Source of the DNA: Candidatus Gastranaerophilales bacterium
GTDB lineage: Bacteria > Cyanobacteriota > Vampirovibrionia > Gastranaerophilales > Gastranaerophilaceae
Direction: 5' to 3'
DNA length: 64,000 nt
NCBI GenBank assembly: GCA_947630535.1
Contig: CANRHZ010000005.1
Span: 1-64,000, forward strand
A program made the translations under genes and the position numbers. Below are positions 34,458 through 43,743 of the stretch, one piece after another; position 1 is the stretch's first letter, and each line of letters begins with the position of its first letter. The notes beneath the pieces were generated by a model, which was not told the origin of the DNA, did no database searches, and saw only the letters and a program-made list of their open reading frames with translations.

Positions 34458-35452
34458 TACTGATTACAGGTGGAGCAGGCTATATAGGTAGCCATTGTGC
34501 TATAAATTTAATTGAAAAAAATAAAGAGATTGTCATTTTTGATAATCTTGAACTTGGTCACATTGAAACTGTCGAGACTTTAAAAAAGCTTGGAAAAGTT
34601 GAATTTTATAAAGGTGATTTAAGGAATATAGAAGATATTGAAGGAGTATTTAACAAATATAAAATTGATGCGGTTATTCATTTTGCCGCATACGCCCTTG
34701 TCGGAGAATCGGTTATAAACCCTGCAAAATACTATCGTAACAATACTTTTGGAACTTTAAATCTCCTTGATACAATGGTTAAATTCAATGTTAAAAAAAT
34801 AGTTTTTTCATCAACCTGCGCAACTTATGGCGAACCAAAGTATACTCCAATTGATGAAAACCACCCCCAAAACCCGATAAACCCCTATGGCTCATCAAAA
34901 TTAGCCGTAGAAAAAATAATGAACGATTACGACAGGGCATACGGAATAAAATCAATTAAATTAAGGTATTTTAATGTTGCAGGCGCAGACTCCAAGTCAA
35001 GGATAGGAGAATGGCATAACATTGAAACTCATTTAATTCCAAATATTTTAAAATCCGTTATAAAAAAAGACCAAAAATTTAAAATTTTCGGGGATGATTA
35101 CAATACAAAAGACGGCACATGTATTAGAGATTACGTTAACGTAGAGGATTTGGCACAAGCGCATTTTCTTGCTTTATCTTATCTCGAAAAAGAAAATAAA
35201 TCGGACGTTTTTAACTTAGGTACGCAAGACGGGCAAAGCGTTAAAGAGATATTTGCAATATGTGAAGAAGTTTTAAATCAAAAAATAGAGGTTGAAATTA
35301 CAAAAAAAAGAGAAGGCGACCCTGCCATATTATATGCAGATAGCTCAAAAGCAAGAAACATTTTAAAATGGGTACCCGAAAAAACCATAAAAGACAGTAT
35401 AAAAAAAGCGTGGGAGTGGGAAAGAGTCTTAAAAACTTATGTTGAAAAATGA
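34454..35452 (+). CDS. galE: UDP-glucose 4-epimerase
   Basis: This 332-residue extended SDR interconverts UDP-glucose and UDP-galactose. The NAD motif GGAGYIGSHCA is at 5-15, the catalytic pair is in YGSSKLAVEK (Tyr-x-x-x-Lys), and the GalE marks KLRYFNVAGAD and GTCIRDYVNVEDLAQAH are seen. It overlaps glf by 4 bases and the GT8 gene by 14. With glf it gives the UDP-Gal to UDP-Galf route. Confidence 0.96.
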   Translation: MILITGGAGYIGSHCAINLIEKNKEIVIFDNLELGHIETVETLKKLGKVEFYKGDLRNIEDIEGVFNKYKIDAVIHFAAYALVGESVINPAKYYRNNTFGTLNLLDTMVKFNVKKIVFSSTCATYGEPKYTPIDENHPQNPINPYGSSKLAVEKIMNDYDRAYGIKSIKLRYFNVAGADSKSRIGEWHNIETHLIPNILKSVIKKDQKFKIFGDDYNTKDGTCIRDYVNVEDLAQAHFLALSYLEKENKSDVFNLGTQDGQSVKEIFAICEEVLNQKIEVEITKKREGDPAILYADSSKARNILKWVPEKTIKDSIKKAWEWERVLKTYVEK

Positions 35453-36536
35453 TACAGTCGTAATTTTCGGATGCGATAATAACTATGCAGCGTATTTGGG
35501 GGGGGGGGGAATCAGTTCTCTGATACAAAATTCAACCCCAAATAATAACTATTTAATATATATAATTGAAGATGGTATAAGTGAAAATAATAAGCACAAA
35601 ATTAAATTAATGGAAAAAGAAAATATAAAAATCAATTTTGTGCAAATAAATCAGATTTTAAAAACCGTGGATAAAAAATTGTTTCACTTAAGCGGCCATT
35701 TGACCCTTGCTTCATATTACAGATTTTTTATCCCCAAACTTTTTTTAAACTTTAAAAGAGTAATTTATGCGGATTCGGATATTGTTTTTCTTGATGATGT
35801 TTCAAAGTTATTTAACTGTGATTTAAGGGGAAACTATATAGGAGCAGTTTATGATTTTGAAGTTTTAAGGCAGATATATTTAAAAAAAAGAGAAGCTCTC
35901 TACTATAAACAAACACTAAAACTTATAAATCCAAAAAACTATTTTAATGCCGGACTTTTGGTTATGGATTTAGATTGTTTAAGGGATTTCAACTTTACCG
36001 ATAAATGTATACAAAAATTAAATGAAATAAAAAACCCAAAATTCCATGATCAATGCATTATAAATAGTGTTTTAGAAAATAAGGTTGAATATATTAATCC
36101 TACTTGGAATGTGCAAAACTATATGTTAAGGCACTACGATATTTTGGAAACTATTCCCGATTTTGTTTTTGAGGAGTGTAAAAATATGGTTTTGAATGCT
36201 GACTATAAGGCCATTCATTACACGGGCGGACTTAAACCATGGGATAATCCTTTTATACAAAATTCCAAGTTCTTTTTTGAATATTTAAAATATTCTCCTT
36301 TTTATGATGAAATTATAAATAAAGAGTGCATTAAAAATCCCAAAAAAACGAAAGACAGGTTTTATAAAAACTTTTTAGAGTTAGTATTTTCTGTTAAAAA
36401 ATTGAAAACCCCGCTAAAAACTTATAAAATTATAACATTGTTCGGAATTAAAATTAAAACAACGACCGAAAGGAGAAAATACCCTTGTTTAAAAACAACA
36501 AACTCTTTTATCTCGGACAAGATGTTTACCATGTAA
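35439..36536 (+). CDS. Glycosyltransferase family 8 protein, poly-G contingency gene
   Basis: This 365-residue GT-A enzyme of GT8 (LgtC/GspA-like) has VVIFGCDNNYAAYL at the start, the metal-binding DxD motif YADSDIVFLDD (~108-118), NAGLLVMDLD, and HYTGGLKPW near residue 265. Members add galactose or glucose to LPS or surface glycans. A 12-G tract codes for Gly residues at positions ~21-24, where relatives have a varied LxxSIxSL helix. In this sequence the frame is open (ON). The last ~24 codons overlap the next gene and may be a read-through tail. Confidence 0.9.
   Translation: MLKNDTVVIFGCDNNYAAYLGGGGISSLIQNSTPNNNYLIYIIEDGISENNKHKIKLMEKENIKINFVQINQILKTVDKKLFHLSGHLTLASYYRFFIPKLFLNFKRVIYADSDIVFLDDVSKLFNCDLRGNYIGAVYDFEVLRQIYLKKREALYYKQTLKLINPKNYFNAGLLVMDLDCLRDFNFTDKCIQKLNEIKNPKFHDQCIINSVLENKVEYINPTWNVQNYMLRHYDILETIPDFVFEECKNMVLNADYKAIHYTGGLKPWDNPFIQNSKFFFEYLKYSPFYDEIINKECIKNPKKTKDRFYKNFLELVFSVKKLKTPLKTYKIITLFGIKIKTTTERRKYPCLKTTNSFISDKMFTM
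35498..35509. repeat. Poly-G tract of 12 in the GT8 gene
   Basis: Twelve Gs encode part of LGGGG. Any change not divisible by three would truncate the enzyme after about 25-40 residues. Confidence 0.92.
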
Positions 36537-37537
36537 TATTTAAAATTTTTTTCGTTAAGATTGCCATTAGAAAGAATATCTTGGATTATTTTACAAACAA
36601 TATAAAGGCAATTAGGTCAAGCGGGGTAGAACTAACATTTATTTTATCTTTTGTTGACGAATTAAAGCATTTTGATTTAAAGGAAAAGTACTCTGCACTT
36701 ATAAAAAATCTTGACCCTGAGTCTGTTGATACCGTGAATAAAATAATATCGTTTTGTTTTAAGTTTTATAATAGCGACAAAACAAAATACGAACAAATAT
36801 ATGAAAAAACGGGATTAAAAAAAATAAAGCAAGAGTGTGCCGAATTTCACAGCAGGGTTTTTAAGATAAACAATGAATGCTATGTATATAATAAATACTT
36901 TCTGCCCAAAAAACACTTTGAAGCATGTGTATTTAAAGAAAAGTACGGACTTGAAGAACTTAAAAATAAAGAATACTTTAAAAACAAAGACATAATAGAT
37001 GCAGGCGCTTTTATAGGGGATAGCGCAATTGTTTTATCCGACTATACAAATAAAAAAGTATACTCATTTGAGCCCACAAGCCTAAATTATCAATACATGT
37101 TAAAAACAATAGAGCTAAACAAAAAAGAAAACATAATTCCCGTTAATTTGGGGTTAGGGGATAAAGAAGAAGAAATTGAAATGGGGGTATGCGGTTCAGG
37201 CAGCGGAATATTAACCGTAATAAAGGCTGAAAATACAGAAAAATGTAAAGTAACAACTTTGGATAAATATGTGCAAGAAAATAATCTTGAAGTAGGACTT
37301 ATTAAAACGGACTTAGAAGGCTTTGAACAAAATTTTATAAAAGGCGCAATTAATACAATTAAAAAGTTCTCTCCCACTCTTTTAATCAGTATCTACCATA
37401 CACCAAGCGATTTTTTTGATATAAAACCAATGATTGAATCTTTAAGTTTGGATTATAATTATAGAATAGTAAAACCAAAAGACGGTTTACTCATAGTTGA
37501 AACAATGCTTGTTTGCGAGCCAAAGGAGAATATTTAA
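36485..37537 (+). CDS. FkbM-family methyltransferase
   Basis: This protein of 350 residues starts at TTG (36485) with AGGAG ahead. The C-terminal half carries the FkbM-type AdoMet fold: DIIDAGAFIGDSAIVLSDY (~165-183), VYSFEPTSLNYQYM, and IKTDLEGFEQNFIKGA near 278-293. FkbM enzymes O-methylate sugars or other hydroxyls, so this one may methylate a surface glycan. The N-terminal 120 residues are helical and unassigned. It overlaps the GT8 gene by 52 bases. Confidence 0.85.
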   Translation: MFKNNKLFYLGQDVYHVIFKIFFVKIAIRKNILDYFTNNIKAIRSSGVELTFILSFVDELKHFDLKEKYSALIKNLDPESVDTVNKIISFCFKFYNSDKTKYEQIYEKTGLKKIKQECAEFHSRVFKINNECYVYNKYFLPKKHFEACVFKEKYGLEELKNKEYFKNKDIIDAGAFIGDSAIVLSDYTNKKVYSFEPTSLNYQYMLKTIELNKKENIIPVNLGLGDKEEEIEMGVCGSGSGILTVIKAENTEKCKVTTLDKYVQENNLEVGLIKTDLEGFEQNFIKGAINTIKKFSPTLLISIYHTPSDFFDIKPMIESLSLDYNYRIVKPKDGLLIVETMLVCEPKENI

Positions 37538-37539
37538 AA

Positions 37540-38502
37540 GTGCCGAAAAAAATTCTTGTAACCGGTGGGAGCGGATTTATAGGTTCAAACCTTGTAAGAG
37601 AGTTGTTAAAAGATAAAAACAATGAAATTATATGTATAGATAATAACTATACAGGCTCAATTGATAATATAAAAGAGCTTTTAGACAACAAAAGGTTTAA
37701 ATTTATAGAGCATGACATTATTAATCCCCTAAACATTGATGATAAGATTGATGAGATATATAATCTGGCATGTCCTGCATCTCCCCCTTTTTATCAGGGA
37801 AAAATGGCCATTAATACAACAAAAACATGTGTGTATGGCGCAATTAACATGCTTGAGCTTGCAAGAAAAAATAATGCAAAAATTCTTCAAACCTCTACAA
37901 GCGAGGTATACGGCGAGCCCCTTGTTCACCCCCAAATTGAAACATACAGGGGAAACGTTAATCCCACAGGAATAAGAGCATGCTATGATGAAGGCAAAAG
38001 GTGTGCCGAGAGCTTGTTTTTTGATTACAACCGAATTTACAATGTAAAAATTAAAGTGGTTAGAATTTTTAATACATACGGCCCTTTTATGAACCCAAAT
38101 GACGGCAGAGTGGTATCTAACTTTATATGTCAGGCACTAAGGGGCGAAAATTTAACCGTATATGGTGACGGGACTCAAACACGCTCTTTTTGCTATGTTG
38201 ATGATTTAATTGAAGTTATAATAAAAATGATGAGCTCAAATGATGATTTCATAGGACCCGTGAACATAGGAAACCCGAATGAGTTTACTATAAAGGAGCT
38301 TTCAGAGCTTGTTGTAAATAAAATCAATAAAAACCTGAAAATTATTTATAAACCCCTTCCTTTGGATGATCCAACCCAAAGGAGACCTGATATAGGGCTT
38401 GCAAAAGAAAAATTAAACTGGGAGCCAAAAATACAACTAAGGGAAGGGCTTGATAAAACAATTGATTACTTTGCTAACATAATAAAAAGGTATAAAAAAT
38501 GA
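37540..38502 (+). CDS. UDP-glucuronate decarboxylase (UDP-xylose synthase)
   Basis: The GTG at 37540 is taken as start, since AAAGGAGAA lies about ten bases ahead and VPKKILVTGGSGFIG is the natural N-terminus; this gives 320 residues. It is an extended SDR: Rossmann GGSGFIGSN, catalytic YDEGKR (Tyr-x-x-x-Lys), NTYGPFMNPNDGRVVSNF, and TRSFCYVDD, all typical for UXS. It makes UDP-xylose from UDP-glucuronate, which the next gene's enzyme produces. It overlaps ugd by four bases. Confidence 0.93.
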   Translation: MPKKILVTGGSGFIGSNLVRELLKDKNNEIICIDNNYTGSIDNIKELLDNKRFKFIEHDIINPLNIDDKIDEIYNLACPASPPFYQGKMAINTTKTCVYGAINMLELARKNNAKILQTSTSEVYGEPLVHPQIETYRGNVNPTGIRACYDEGKRCAESLFFDYNRIYNVKIKVVRIFNTYGPFMNPNDGRVVSNFICQALRGENLTVYGDGTQTRSFCYVDDLIEVIIKMMSSNDDFIGPVNIGNPNEFTIKELSELVVNKINKNLKIIYKPLPLDDPTQRRPDIGLAKEKLNWEPKIQLREGLDKTIDYFANIIKRYKK

Positions 38503-39806
38503 AAATTTGTGTTATAGGAACCGGATATGTCGGACTTGTTGTAGGCACATGTCTTGCTGAGATGGGAAATGATGTAATTTGTGTTGATAACAACAAAGAA
38601 AAGCTTGAACTTTTAAATAAAGGGATAATTCCCATATACGAGCCCGGATTAGAGGATTTAATAAAAATAAACGTCAAGGATGAAAGACTTTCTTTTACTT
38701 CTGACATTGATTATGCCGTTAAAAAATCTCTTGTTTGTTTTATAGCGGTTGGAACCCCCCAAAAAGAGGACGGCTCTGCCGATTTAAAATATGTATATGA
38801 GGTTGCAAAGCAAATCGGGCAATCAATTGATAAATATACGGTTATTGTTGATAAATCAACCGTTCCTGTCGGAACCGCCGAGAAAGTAAGTGATATAATA
38901 AAAAAATACGCAAAAAGCGAGTTTGATGTTGTTTCCAATCCTGAATTTTTAAAACAGGGGGCTGCGGTTGATGATTTTCTTAAACCGGATAGGGTAGTTA
39001 TCGGCTCTAATTCAACAAAAGCAACCGAAATTATGCAAGAGCTCTATGCTCCTTTTTTAAGAACGGGAAACCCCGTTATTATTATGGATGTTAAATCTGC
39101 CGAAATGACAAAATATGCGGCAAACTCTTTTCTTGCGGTAAAAATTTCATACGCAAACCAAATTGCAAATATATGCGAAAAAGTGGGGGCGGATGCCGAG
39201 ATGGTAAGAATCGGAATGACATCCGATAAAAGGATTGGCCCTCAGTTTTTATTTCCCGGGCTTGGGTATGGAGGAAGTTGTTTTCCAAAAGACGTTAAGG
39301 CTCTTACAAAAACGGCGCTTGATAACGGGTGCGATTGTTCCATACTGTATGCGGCGGATGAAATAAACAAAAAACAAAGAAAAATCTTTATTGATAAAAT
39401 CGTAACAAGATTTGGCGACAACATAAAGAACATGACTTTTGCCGTTTGGGGGCTTGCATTTAAACCAAAAACAAACGATATGAGAGAAGCCCCGTCCGTT
39501 AATATTATAAACGAGCTTTTAGATAAGGGCGCAAAAATAAATGCGTTTGACCCTAAAGCGTTTGGGGAAGCAAAAAAGTATTTTTCAGATAAAATTACCT
39601 ATTCAAAGTCGGCATACGAAGCGTGTGAGAATGCTGATTGTATGCTACTTTTGACCGAATGGAACGAATTTAGACGCCCTGATTTTGATAAAATAAAAGA
39701 GCTTATGAAATCTCCGATTATCTTTGACGGGAGAAATCAGTATAACCCGCAAAGGTTAAAAGAAAGAGGGTTTGAATACCACTGTATGGGAAAACGCTCT
39801 TTATAG
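38499..39806 (+). CDS. ugd: UDP-glucose 6-dehydrogenase
   Basis: This 435-residue enzyme oxidises UDP-glucose twice to UDP-glucuronate using NAD. The N-terminal Rossmann is GTGYVGLVVGTCLAEMG, the thioester-forming cysteine lies in GYGGSCFPKDV, and the C-terminal domain carries FAVWGLAFKPKTNDMREAPS. It supplies the UXS enzyme upstream. It is the last gene of the operon, and its end overlaps the converging TPR gene by six bases. Confidence 0.97.
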   Translation: MKICVIGTGYVGLVVGTCLAEMGNDVICVDNNKEKLELLNKGIIPIYEPGLEDLIKINVKDERLSFTSDIDYAVKKSLVCFIAVGTPQKEDGSADLKYVYEVAKQIGQSIDKYTVIVDKSTVPVGTAEKVSDIIKKYAKSEFDVVSNPEFLKQGAAVDDFLKPDRVVIGSNSTKATEIMQELYAPFLRTGNPVIIMDVKSAEMTKYAANSFLAVKISYANQIANICEKVGADAEMVRIGMTSDKRIGPQFLFPGLGYGGSCFPKDVKALTKTALDNGCDCSILYAADEINKKQRKIFIDKIVTRFGDNIKNMTFAVWGLAFKPKTNDMREAPSVNIINELLDKGAKINAFDPKAFGEAKKYFSDKITYSKSAYEACENADCMLLLTEWNEFRRPDFDKIKELMKSPIIFDGRNQYNPQRLKERGFEYHCMGKRSL

Positions 39807-40718
39807 GTTGTTTTTCAGTTTAATTGATTTTACAATCTTTACCCCTTCTTTTTGTTCATCTGTGGTAAGGTTTGCTTTTTTTATTCCGTAATGAACGTAA
39901 GTAAAGGAGTTTTCGGATTTAAAAATTCTTGTTATTTCGGATTCTTCTCTTTCTTTCATAGACCACATAAAAATTATTTCATTATTTGAAGAAGAAATTT
40001 TAGTTAATTTTACGCTTGTATTAAGGTTTTTTGCAATGTGGTTTAAAGATGAGATATATTCTTCATACTGCTTTTTTAAGTCGTATTTATAAGTAGGGTC
40101 TTTAAAATAATTTATTGAAATAAGTTTAGTCCACTCAGGATACAAAAAGATTTCTTTTTTTAAGTGATATTCAACAAGAAAGCTTCCGTTTTTTGTTACA
40201 CTGTCCAAAATTACCCACATATTTTCATCAGGTTTTTTTTCAAACAGGTCGCCCAAATTTTTTAGTTCCTGTTGTTTGTTCATTATTTCATTTATATTTT
40301 TTATGGTTTCTTTGTATTCTTTCTTTCTTATTTTTTGAATTTTTGGGCACTTTATAGCTTTTTTATAATATTCTATGGCGCTTTCTCCTTCTCCCTCGTT
40401 TTTTGCCACTATGCCCGATAAAGCATAAAAGTGCCAATCTTTTGGGTATTTTTCCATTCCTTCTTTTAAGATTGTTTTTGCTTCTTGCGTTTTATGTAAA
40501 TCTATATTGCATGTAGCAATTAAAGATAGAATATTGGGGTTATTCGGGTATAAATTTTTTGCAAGTTCAAGCTTCTCTATTGCAACTTCATAATTTTTAT
40601 TTTTATAAGCCTCTATTGCAGATATTATATATTCGGACCCTTCCATTTTATTTGGCTTGGCATAAGCTCCCGACACCAAAAACAACAAAAATAAAGCCAA
40701 AACAAATAACTTTTTCAT
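39801..40718 (-). CDS. Secreted or periplasmic TPR protein
   Basis: This 305-residue protein has a signal peptide (MKKLFVLALFLLFLVSGAYA), then three or so TPR repeats (YEVAIEKLELAKNLYPNN, AKTILKEGMEKYPKD, AIEYYKKAIKCPK) at ~30-140. A C-terminal domain of unknown fold (~175-305, SVTKNGSFLVEYHLKKEIFLYPEWTKLISINYFKD) includes a FTYVHYGIKKANLTTDE segment. It could act in envelope assembly. It is transcribed after the PadR gene but 17 bases apart, so probably in one unit. Confidence 0.72.
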   Translation of the reverse strand: MKKLFVLALFLLFLVSGAYAKPNKMEGSEYIISAIEAYKNKNYEVAIEKLELAKNLYPNNPNILSLIATCNIDLHKTQEAKTILKEGMEKYPKDWHFYALSGIVAKNEGEGESAIEYYKKAIKCPKIQKIRKKEYKETIKNINEIMNKQQELKNLGDLFEKKPDENMWVILDSVTKNGSFLVEYHLKKEIFLYPEWTKLISINYFKDPTYKYDLKKQYEEYISSLNHIAKNLNTSVKLTKISSSNNEIIFMWSMKEREESEITRIFKSENSFTYVHYGIKKANLTTDEQKEGVKIVKSIKLKNNL

Positions 40719-40735
40719 TAAAAATCCTTATCTTT

Positions 40736-41230
40736 TTATTCTACAACCATAATTAAGTTGTCTATATCTTTAATTGCAGACAAAAACACTTCTTTTTGAA
40801 TATTTGTATAAATAATATACGGGTTATTTAACTTGTTTTCAATATCCTTTTTTAATATTTTAAGTTTGCTTGTAGCGGATAAAACAAATTTTTCTCTGTC
40901 TTTTTCATCCAATATATCAGAAATTGAAATACAAACTTTTGCGTTATTAATCATGTGTGCCTGATTTTTAAAATCAAAATTAGAAACTGTTTCTTTTAGG
41001 TATTTAAGCCCAAAAGGGGTTAATTTATATGTTTTTGAAAGCTTTCCGCCGTCTGAAACAGTGCTTTCAAATTCAACACAACCTAAACTCTCAAGCCTTT
41101 TTAAGGCGGGATTGATTGCTCCTAAAGAGGGACAAGAAAATATAAAAAACATTTCTTCTATAAGCTTTTGAATTTTATATATGGTGCAATCGTATTTATT
41201 TAAAATGTATAAAATTAAAAGTTCTAGCAT
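40736..41230 (-). CDS. PadR-family transcriptional regulator
   Basis: The ATG at 41230 fits, since AAGGATT precedes it and MLELLILYILNKYDCTIYKI is the PadR N-terminus; this gives 164 residues. A winged helix spans about 1-85 (LGAINPALKRLESLGCVEFEST...KTYKLTPFGLKYL), and a C-terminal dimerising helix domain follows. It may control the TPR gene downstream or the divergent uppS, whose start is 59 bases away. Confidence 0.82.
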   Translation of the reverse strand: MLELLILYILNKYDCTIYKIQKLIEEMFFIFSCPSLGAINPALKRLESLGCVEFESTVSDGGKLSKTYKLTPFGLKYLKETVSNFDFKNQAHMINNAKVCISISDILDEKDREKFVLSATSKLKILKKDIENKLNNPYIIYTNIQKEVFLSAIKDIDNLIMVVE

Positions 41231-41288
41231 TTTTAATCCTTTTGTTTTTATTCTATAATTAATTTGCTTCAAATGGCAAGGATTTTTT

Positions 41289-42011
41289 ATGATTAATTTA
41301 AAAACGGAAGATGAGATAAAAAAGATAGTAAAATCTGTCAATTTAAACCATGTTGCAATTATTATGGACGGAAACAGAAGATGGGCAAAAGAAAGGGGTT
41401 TGCCATCCGCCATGGGGCACAAAAAGGGGGTTGATTCCCTTAAAACAATTACAAAGGCCTCTCATAAATTTGGAATTAAATATCTCACCTTGTACGCTTT
41501 TTCAACGGAAAACTGGAACAGAAAGCAAGAGGAAGTTGATTTTTTAATGGGGCTTTTAGCAACCACAATTAAAAACGAATTAAAAGAGCTTCATTCAAAC
41601 GATGTTAAATTGAACTTTATAGGAAATTTATCCGCTCTGAGCGATAATTTACAGAAAATATTAAATGATGCCAAGCAAACAACAAAAAACAATAAAGGAG
41701 TAAACCTTCAAATTGCAATAAATTACGGCGCAAGAGATGAAATCTGCCATGCGGTAAATGAAATTATAAATGCAGGGATAAAAAAGGTGGATGAGGAAAT
41801 TTTTGAAAAATTTTTATACACCTCAAATATTCCAAACCCCGACCTTTTAATTAGAACGGGCGGGGAATTAAGGGTAAGCAATTATCTTTTGTGGCAGATA
41901 GCATACAGTGAAATATATATAACAAAAAAATACTGGCCCGAATTTGACGAGGACGCTTTTATTGAGGCAATATATGCGTTCAAAGAAAGACAGAGAAGAT
42001 ATGGAAAATAA
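41289..42011 (+). CDS. uppS: Undecaprenyl diphosphate synthase (isoprenyl transferase)
   Basis: This 240-residue cis-prenyltransferase builds the C55 carrier for peptidoglycan and surface glycans. Conserved blocks are AIIMDGNRRWAKERGLP (catalytic Asp), GHKKGVDSL, YLTLYAFSTENWNR, and PDLLIRTGGELRVSNYLLWQIAYSE. It overlaps the next gene by 11 bases. Confidence 0.97.
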   Translation: MINLKTEDEIKKIVKSVNLNHVAIIMDGNRRWAKERGLPSAMGHKKGVDSLKTITKASHKFGIKYLTLYAFSTENWNRKQEEVDFLMGLLATTIKNELKELHSNDVKLNFIGNLSALSDNLQKILNDAKQTTKNNKGVNLQIAINYGARDEICHAVNEIINAGIKKVDEEIFEKFLYTSNIPNPDLLIRTGGELRVSNYLLWQIAYSEIYITKKYWPEFDEDAFIEAIYAFKERQRRYGK

Positions 42012-42597
42012 GATTACTATAGTTCTTGGGACAAAAAATCAAAATAAAGTTTTTGAAATGAATGAAATCACAAAAGGACAAAATATTGAATTTGTCCTTC
42101 CCGATGGGGATTTTAACCCGAAAGAGGACGGTGAAACATTTGAGCAAAATGCAAAAATAAAAGCACTTGAAGCATCCAAAAATTCAAGAGGGGAATATTT
42201 TTTGGCGGACGATTCGGGGTTATGTGTTGATTATCTTAACGGTGCGCCCGGGATATATTCTGCAAGATATGAAAGCAGTCCCGAAAAAAGAATACAAAAA
42301 CTTTTATCGGAAATCAAAGAAGATAAAAAAAGGGATGCGCATTTTACATGTGCTTTATGTTTAACTGATAAAAAAGGAAATGTTTTGCACACTGAAGTTG
42401 GCCATGTGTATGGTAAAATTGCTTATGAGAAAAAAGGGAAAAACGGGTTTGGATATGACCCGGTTTTTATTGTTAACAACTTAGATAAAACCATGGCAGA
42501 GCTAACAAGTGAAGAAAAAAATACTCTATCTCATAGAGGAAAAGCAATGAATAAAATGATAGAATGGCTTAATGTTAACTTAAAAAATAAAGGGTAA
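42001..42597 (+). CDS. rdgB: Non-canonical purine NTP pyrophosphatase
   Basis: This 198-residue Ham1/RdgB enzyme hydrolyses ITP, dITP and XTP to clean the nucleotide pool. Blocks include VLGTKNQNKVFEM, FEQNAKIKALEASK, LADDSGLCVDYLNGAPGIYSARY, GFGYDPVFI and LSHRGKAM. The start is the ATG at 42001 inside the uppS end. Confidence 0.95.
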   Translation: MENKITIVLGTKNQNKVFEMNEITKGQNIEFVLPDGDFNPKEDGETFEQNAKIKALEASKNSRGEYFLADDSGLCVDYLNGAPGIYSARYESSPEKRIQKLLSEIKEDKKRDAHFTCALCLTDKKGNVLHTEVGHVYGKIAYEKKGKNGFGYDPVFIVNNLDKTMAELTSEEKNTLSHRGKAMNKMIEWLNVNLKNKG

Positions 42598-42602
42598 TTT
42601 TT

Positions 42603-42950
42603 ATGGAAGATAACTTTGAAGAAGAAAACACAAATCAAAAAGGACACCAGAGATGGTACGATAAAGACCCTTTGTTGAAAGAGGCGCTTGAACTTTTAAG
42701 GCTTTCTGCTCCAAGCGAAAGAAAAGAAGCTCAGGATTATATATTAAAGCTTCAAGAAGAAGTTGCGGCAGATGTAATTGAAAGAATTTACGAGATGGTA
42801 ACTCAATATCAGGGAAAAGGGAACCGCTGGTACGATAATGACCCTGTTATGCTTAGAGCAATAGAAATTTTAAGAAACGCTGACCCTAAAACACAGAGAA
42901 TTGCCGCACTTAAAATTTTGCAGTCCCTTGAACAGAAAAAAGAAATATAA
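42603..42950 (+). CDS. Small protein with an internal duplication
   Basis: This 115-residue acidic, helical protein contains the pattern RWYDxDPxxxxAxExLR twice, at about 17-53 and 76-112. It is an internal tandem duplication with no motif that I know, so function cannot be assigned. It lies 5 bases after rdgB and 1 base before folE2, so it is a true operon member. It may be a lineage-specific regulator or binding protein. Confidence 0.75.
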   Translation: MEDNFEEENTNQKGHQRWYDKDPLLKEALELLRLSAPSERKEAQDYILKLQEEVAADVIERIYEMVTQYQGKGNRWYDNDPVMLRAIEILRNADPKTQRIAALKILQSLEQKKEI

Positions 42951-42951
42951 A

Positions 42952-43743
42952 ATGAACGATGTTCAAAACCAAAAAGATGTAAGAAATATAGATATTCAAA
43001 AGGTTGGCGTTAAAGACGTCGAAGTTCCGCTTATTATTCAAAGGAAGCTTGATGAAAAAAACTTTGAAACCCAGACTGTCTATGCGAAGGCTAAAATGAG
43101 CGTTTCGCTTCCGAAGGAATTTAAAGGAACCCACATGTCAAGATTCATAGAGGTTTTAGAGGAAGAAAGAAAGAAAAACCTTCTGGGCACAGATATTAAA
43201 AAGATGCTTGAAAAAATCCGCAAAAAACTGGATGCCAACTCTGCTTATGCCAAATTTGATTTCAAATACTTTATAGAAAAACAGGCGCCAAAAAGCTCTC
43301 TAAAATCATTAATGTGCTACGATTGTTATTTTGAAGGGGTTTATAATAACGATAAGTACAAATTTTACCTCGGGGCAAAAGTTCCCGTTACAACCCTTTG
43401 TCCCTGTTCAAAAGAAATTTCAAAATACGGTGCGCACAATCAAAGGGCAATGGTAAAAGTAAAAGTTTCGTATGATGAAAATCAGCATATTTGGCTTGAA
43501 GATTTAATTAAAACAATTGAGAAGGCAGGTTCATGCGAACTATATTCTCTTTTAAAAAGAGAGGATGAAAAATGTGTGACAGAAAGTGCGTATGAAAATC
43601 CCAAATTTGTTGAAGATGTTTTAAGGGATGTTGTGCTCGGGCTTAAAGTAAATGAAATTATAAACTTTTTTGAAGTTGAAATTGAGGCTATGGAATCCAT
43701 ACATAATCATAGCGCATGGGCATATCAGACATTTACCCGTTGA
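42952..43743 (+). CDS. folE2: GTP cyclohydrolase FolE2 (type IB)
   Basis: This 263-residue enzyme starts from the ATG at 42952. It converts GTP to 7,8-dihydroneopterin triphosphate for folate (and queuosine-type) synthesis. FolE2 enzymes can use metals other than zinc. The conserved metal-site cysteine is Cys150 in TTLCPCSKEIS, followed by GAHNQRAMV and a C-terminal EIEAMESIHNHSAWA. The end overlaps the converging xer gene by 11 bases. Confidence 0.95.
   Translation: MNDVQNQKDVRNIDIQKVGVKDVEVPLIIQRKLDEKNFETQTVYAKAKMSVSLPKEFKGTHMSRFIEVLEEERKKNLLGTDIKKMLEKIRKKLDANSAYAKFDFKYFIEKQAPKSSLKSLMCYDCYFEGVYNNDKYKFYLGAKVPVTTLCPCSKEISKYGAHNQRAMVKVKVSYDENQHIWLEDLIKTIEKAGSCELYSLLKREDEKCVTESAYENPKFVEDVLRDVVLGLKVNEIINFFEVEIEAMESIHNHSAWAYQTFTR

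Noticed and set aside
38751-38757. Other short G/C runs (for example six Cs in ugd, six Gs in murG) as contingency tracts
   Set aside because: Runs of six are too short for frequent slippage and lie in conserved core codons.
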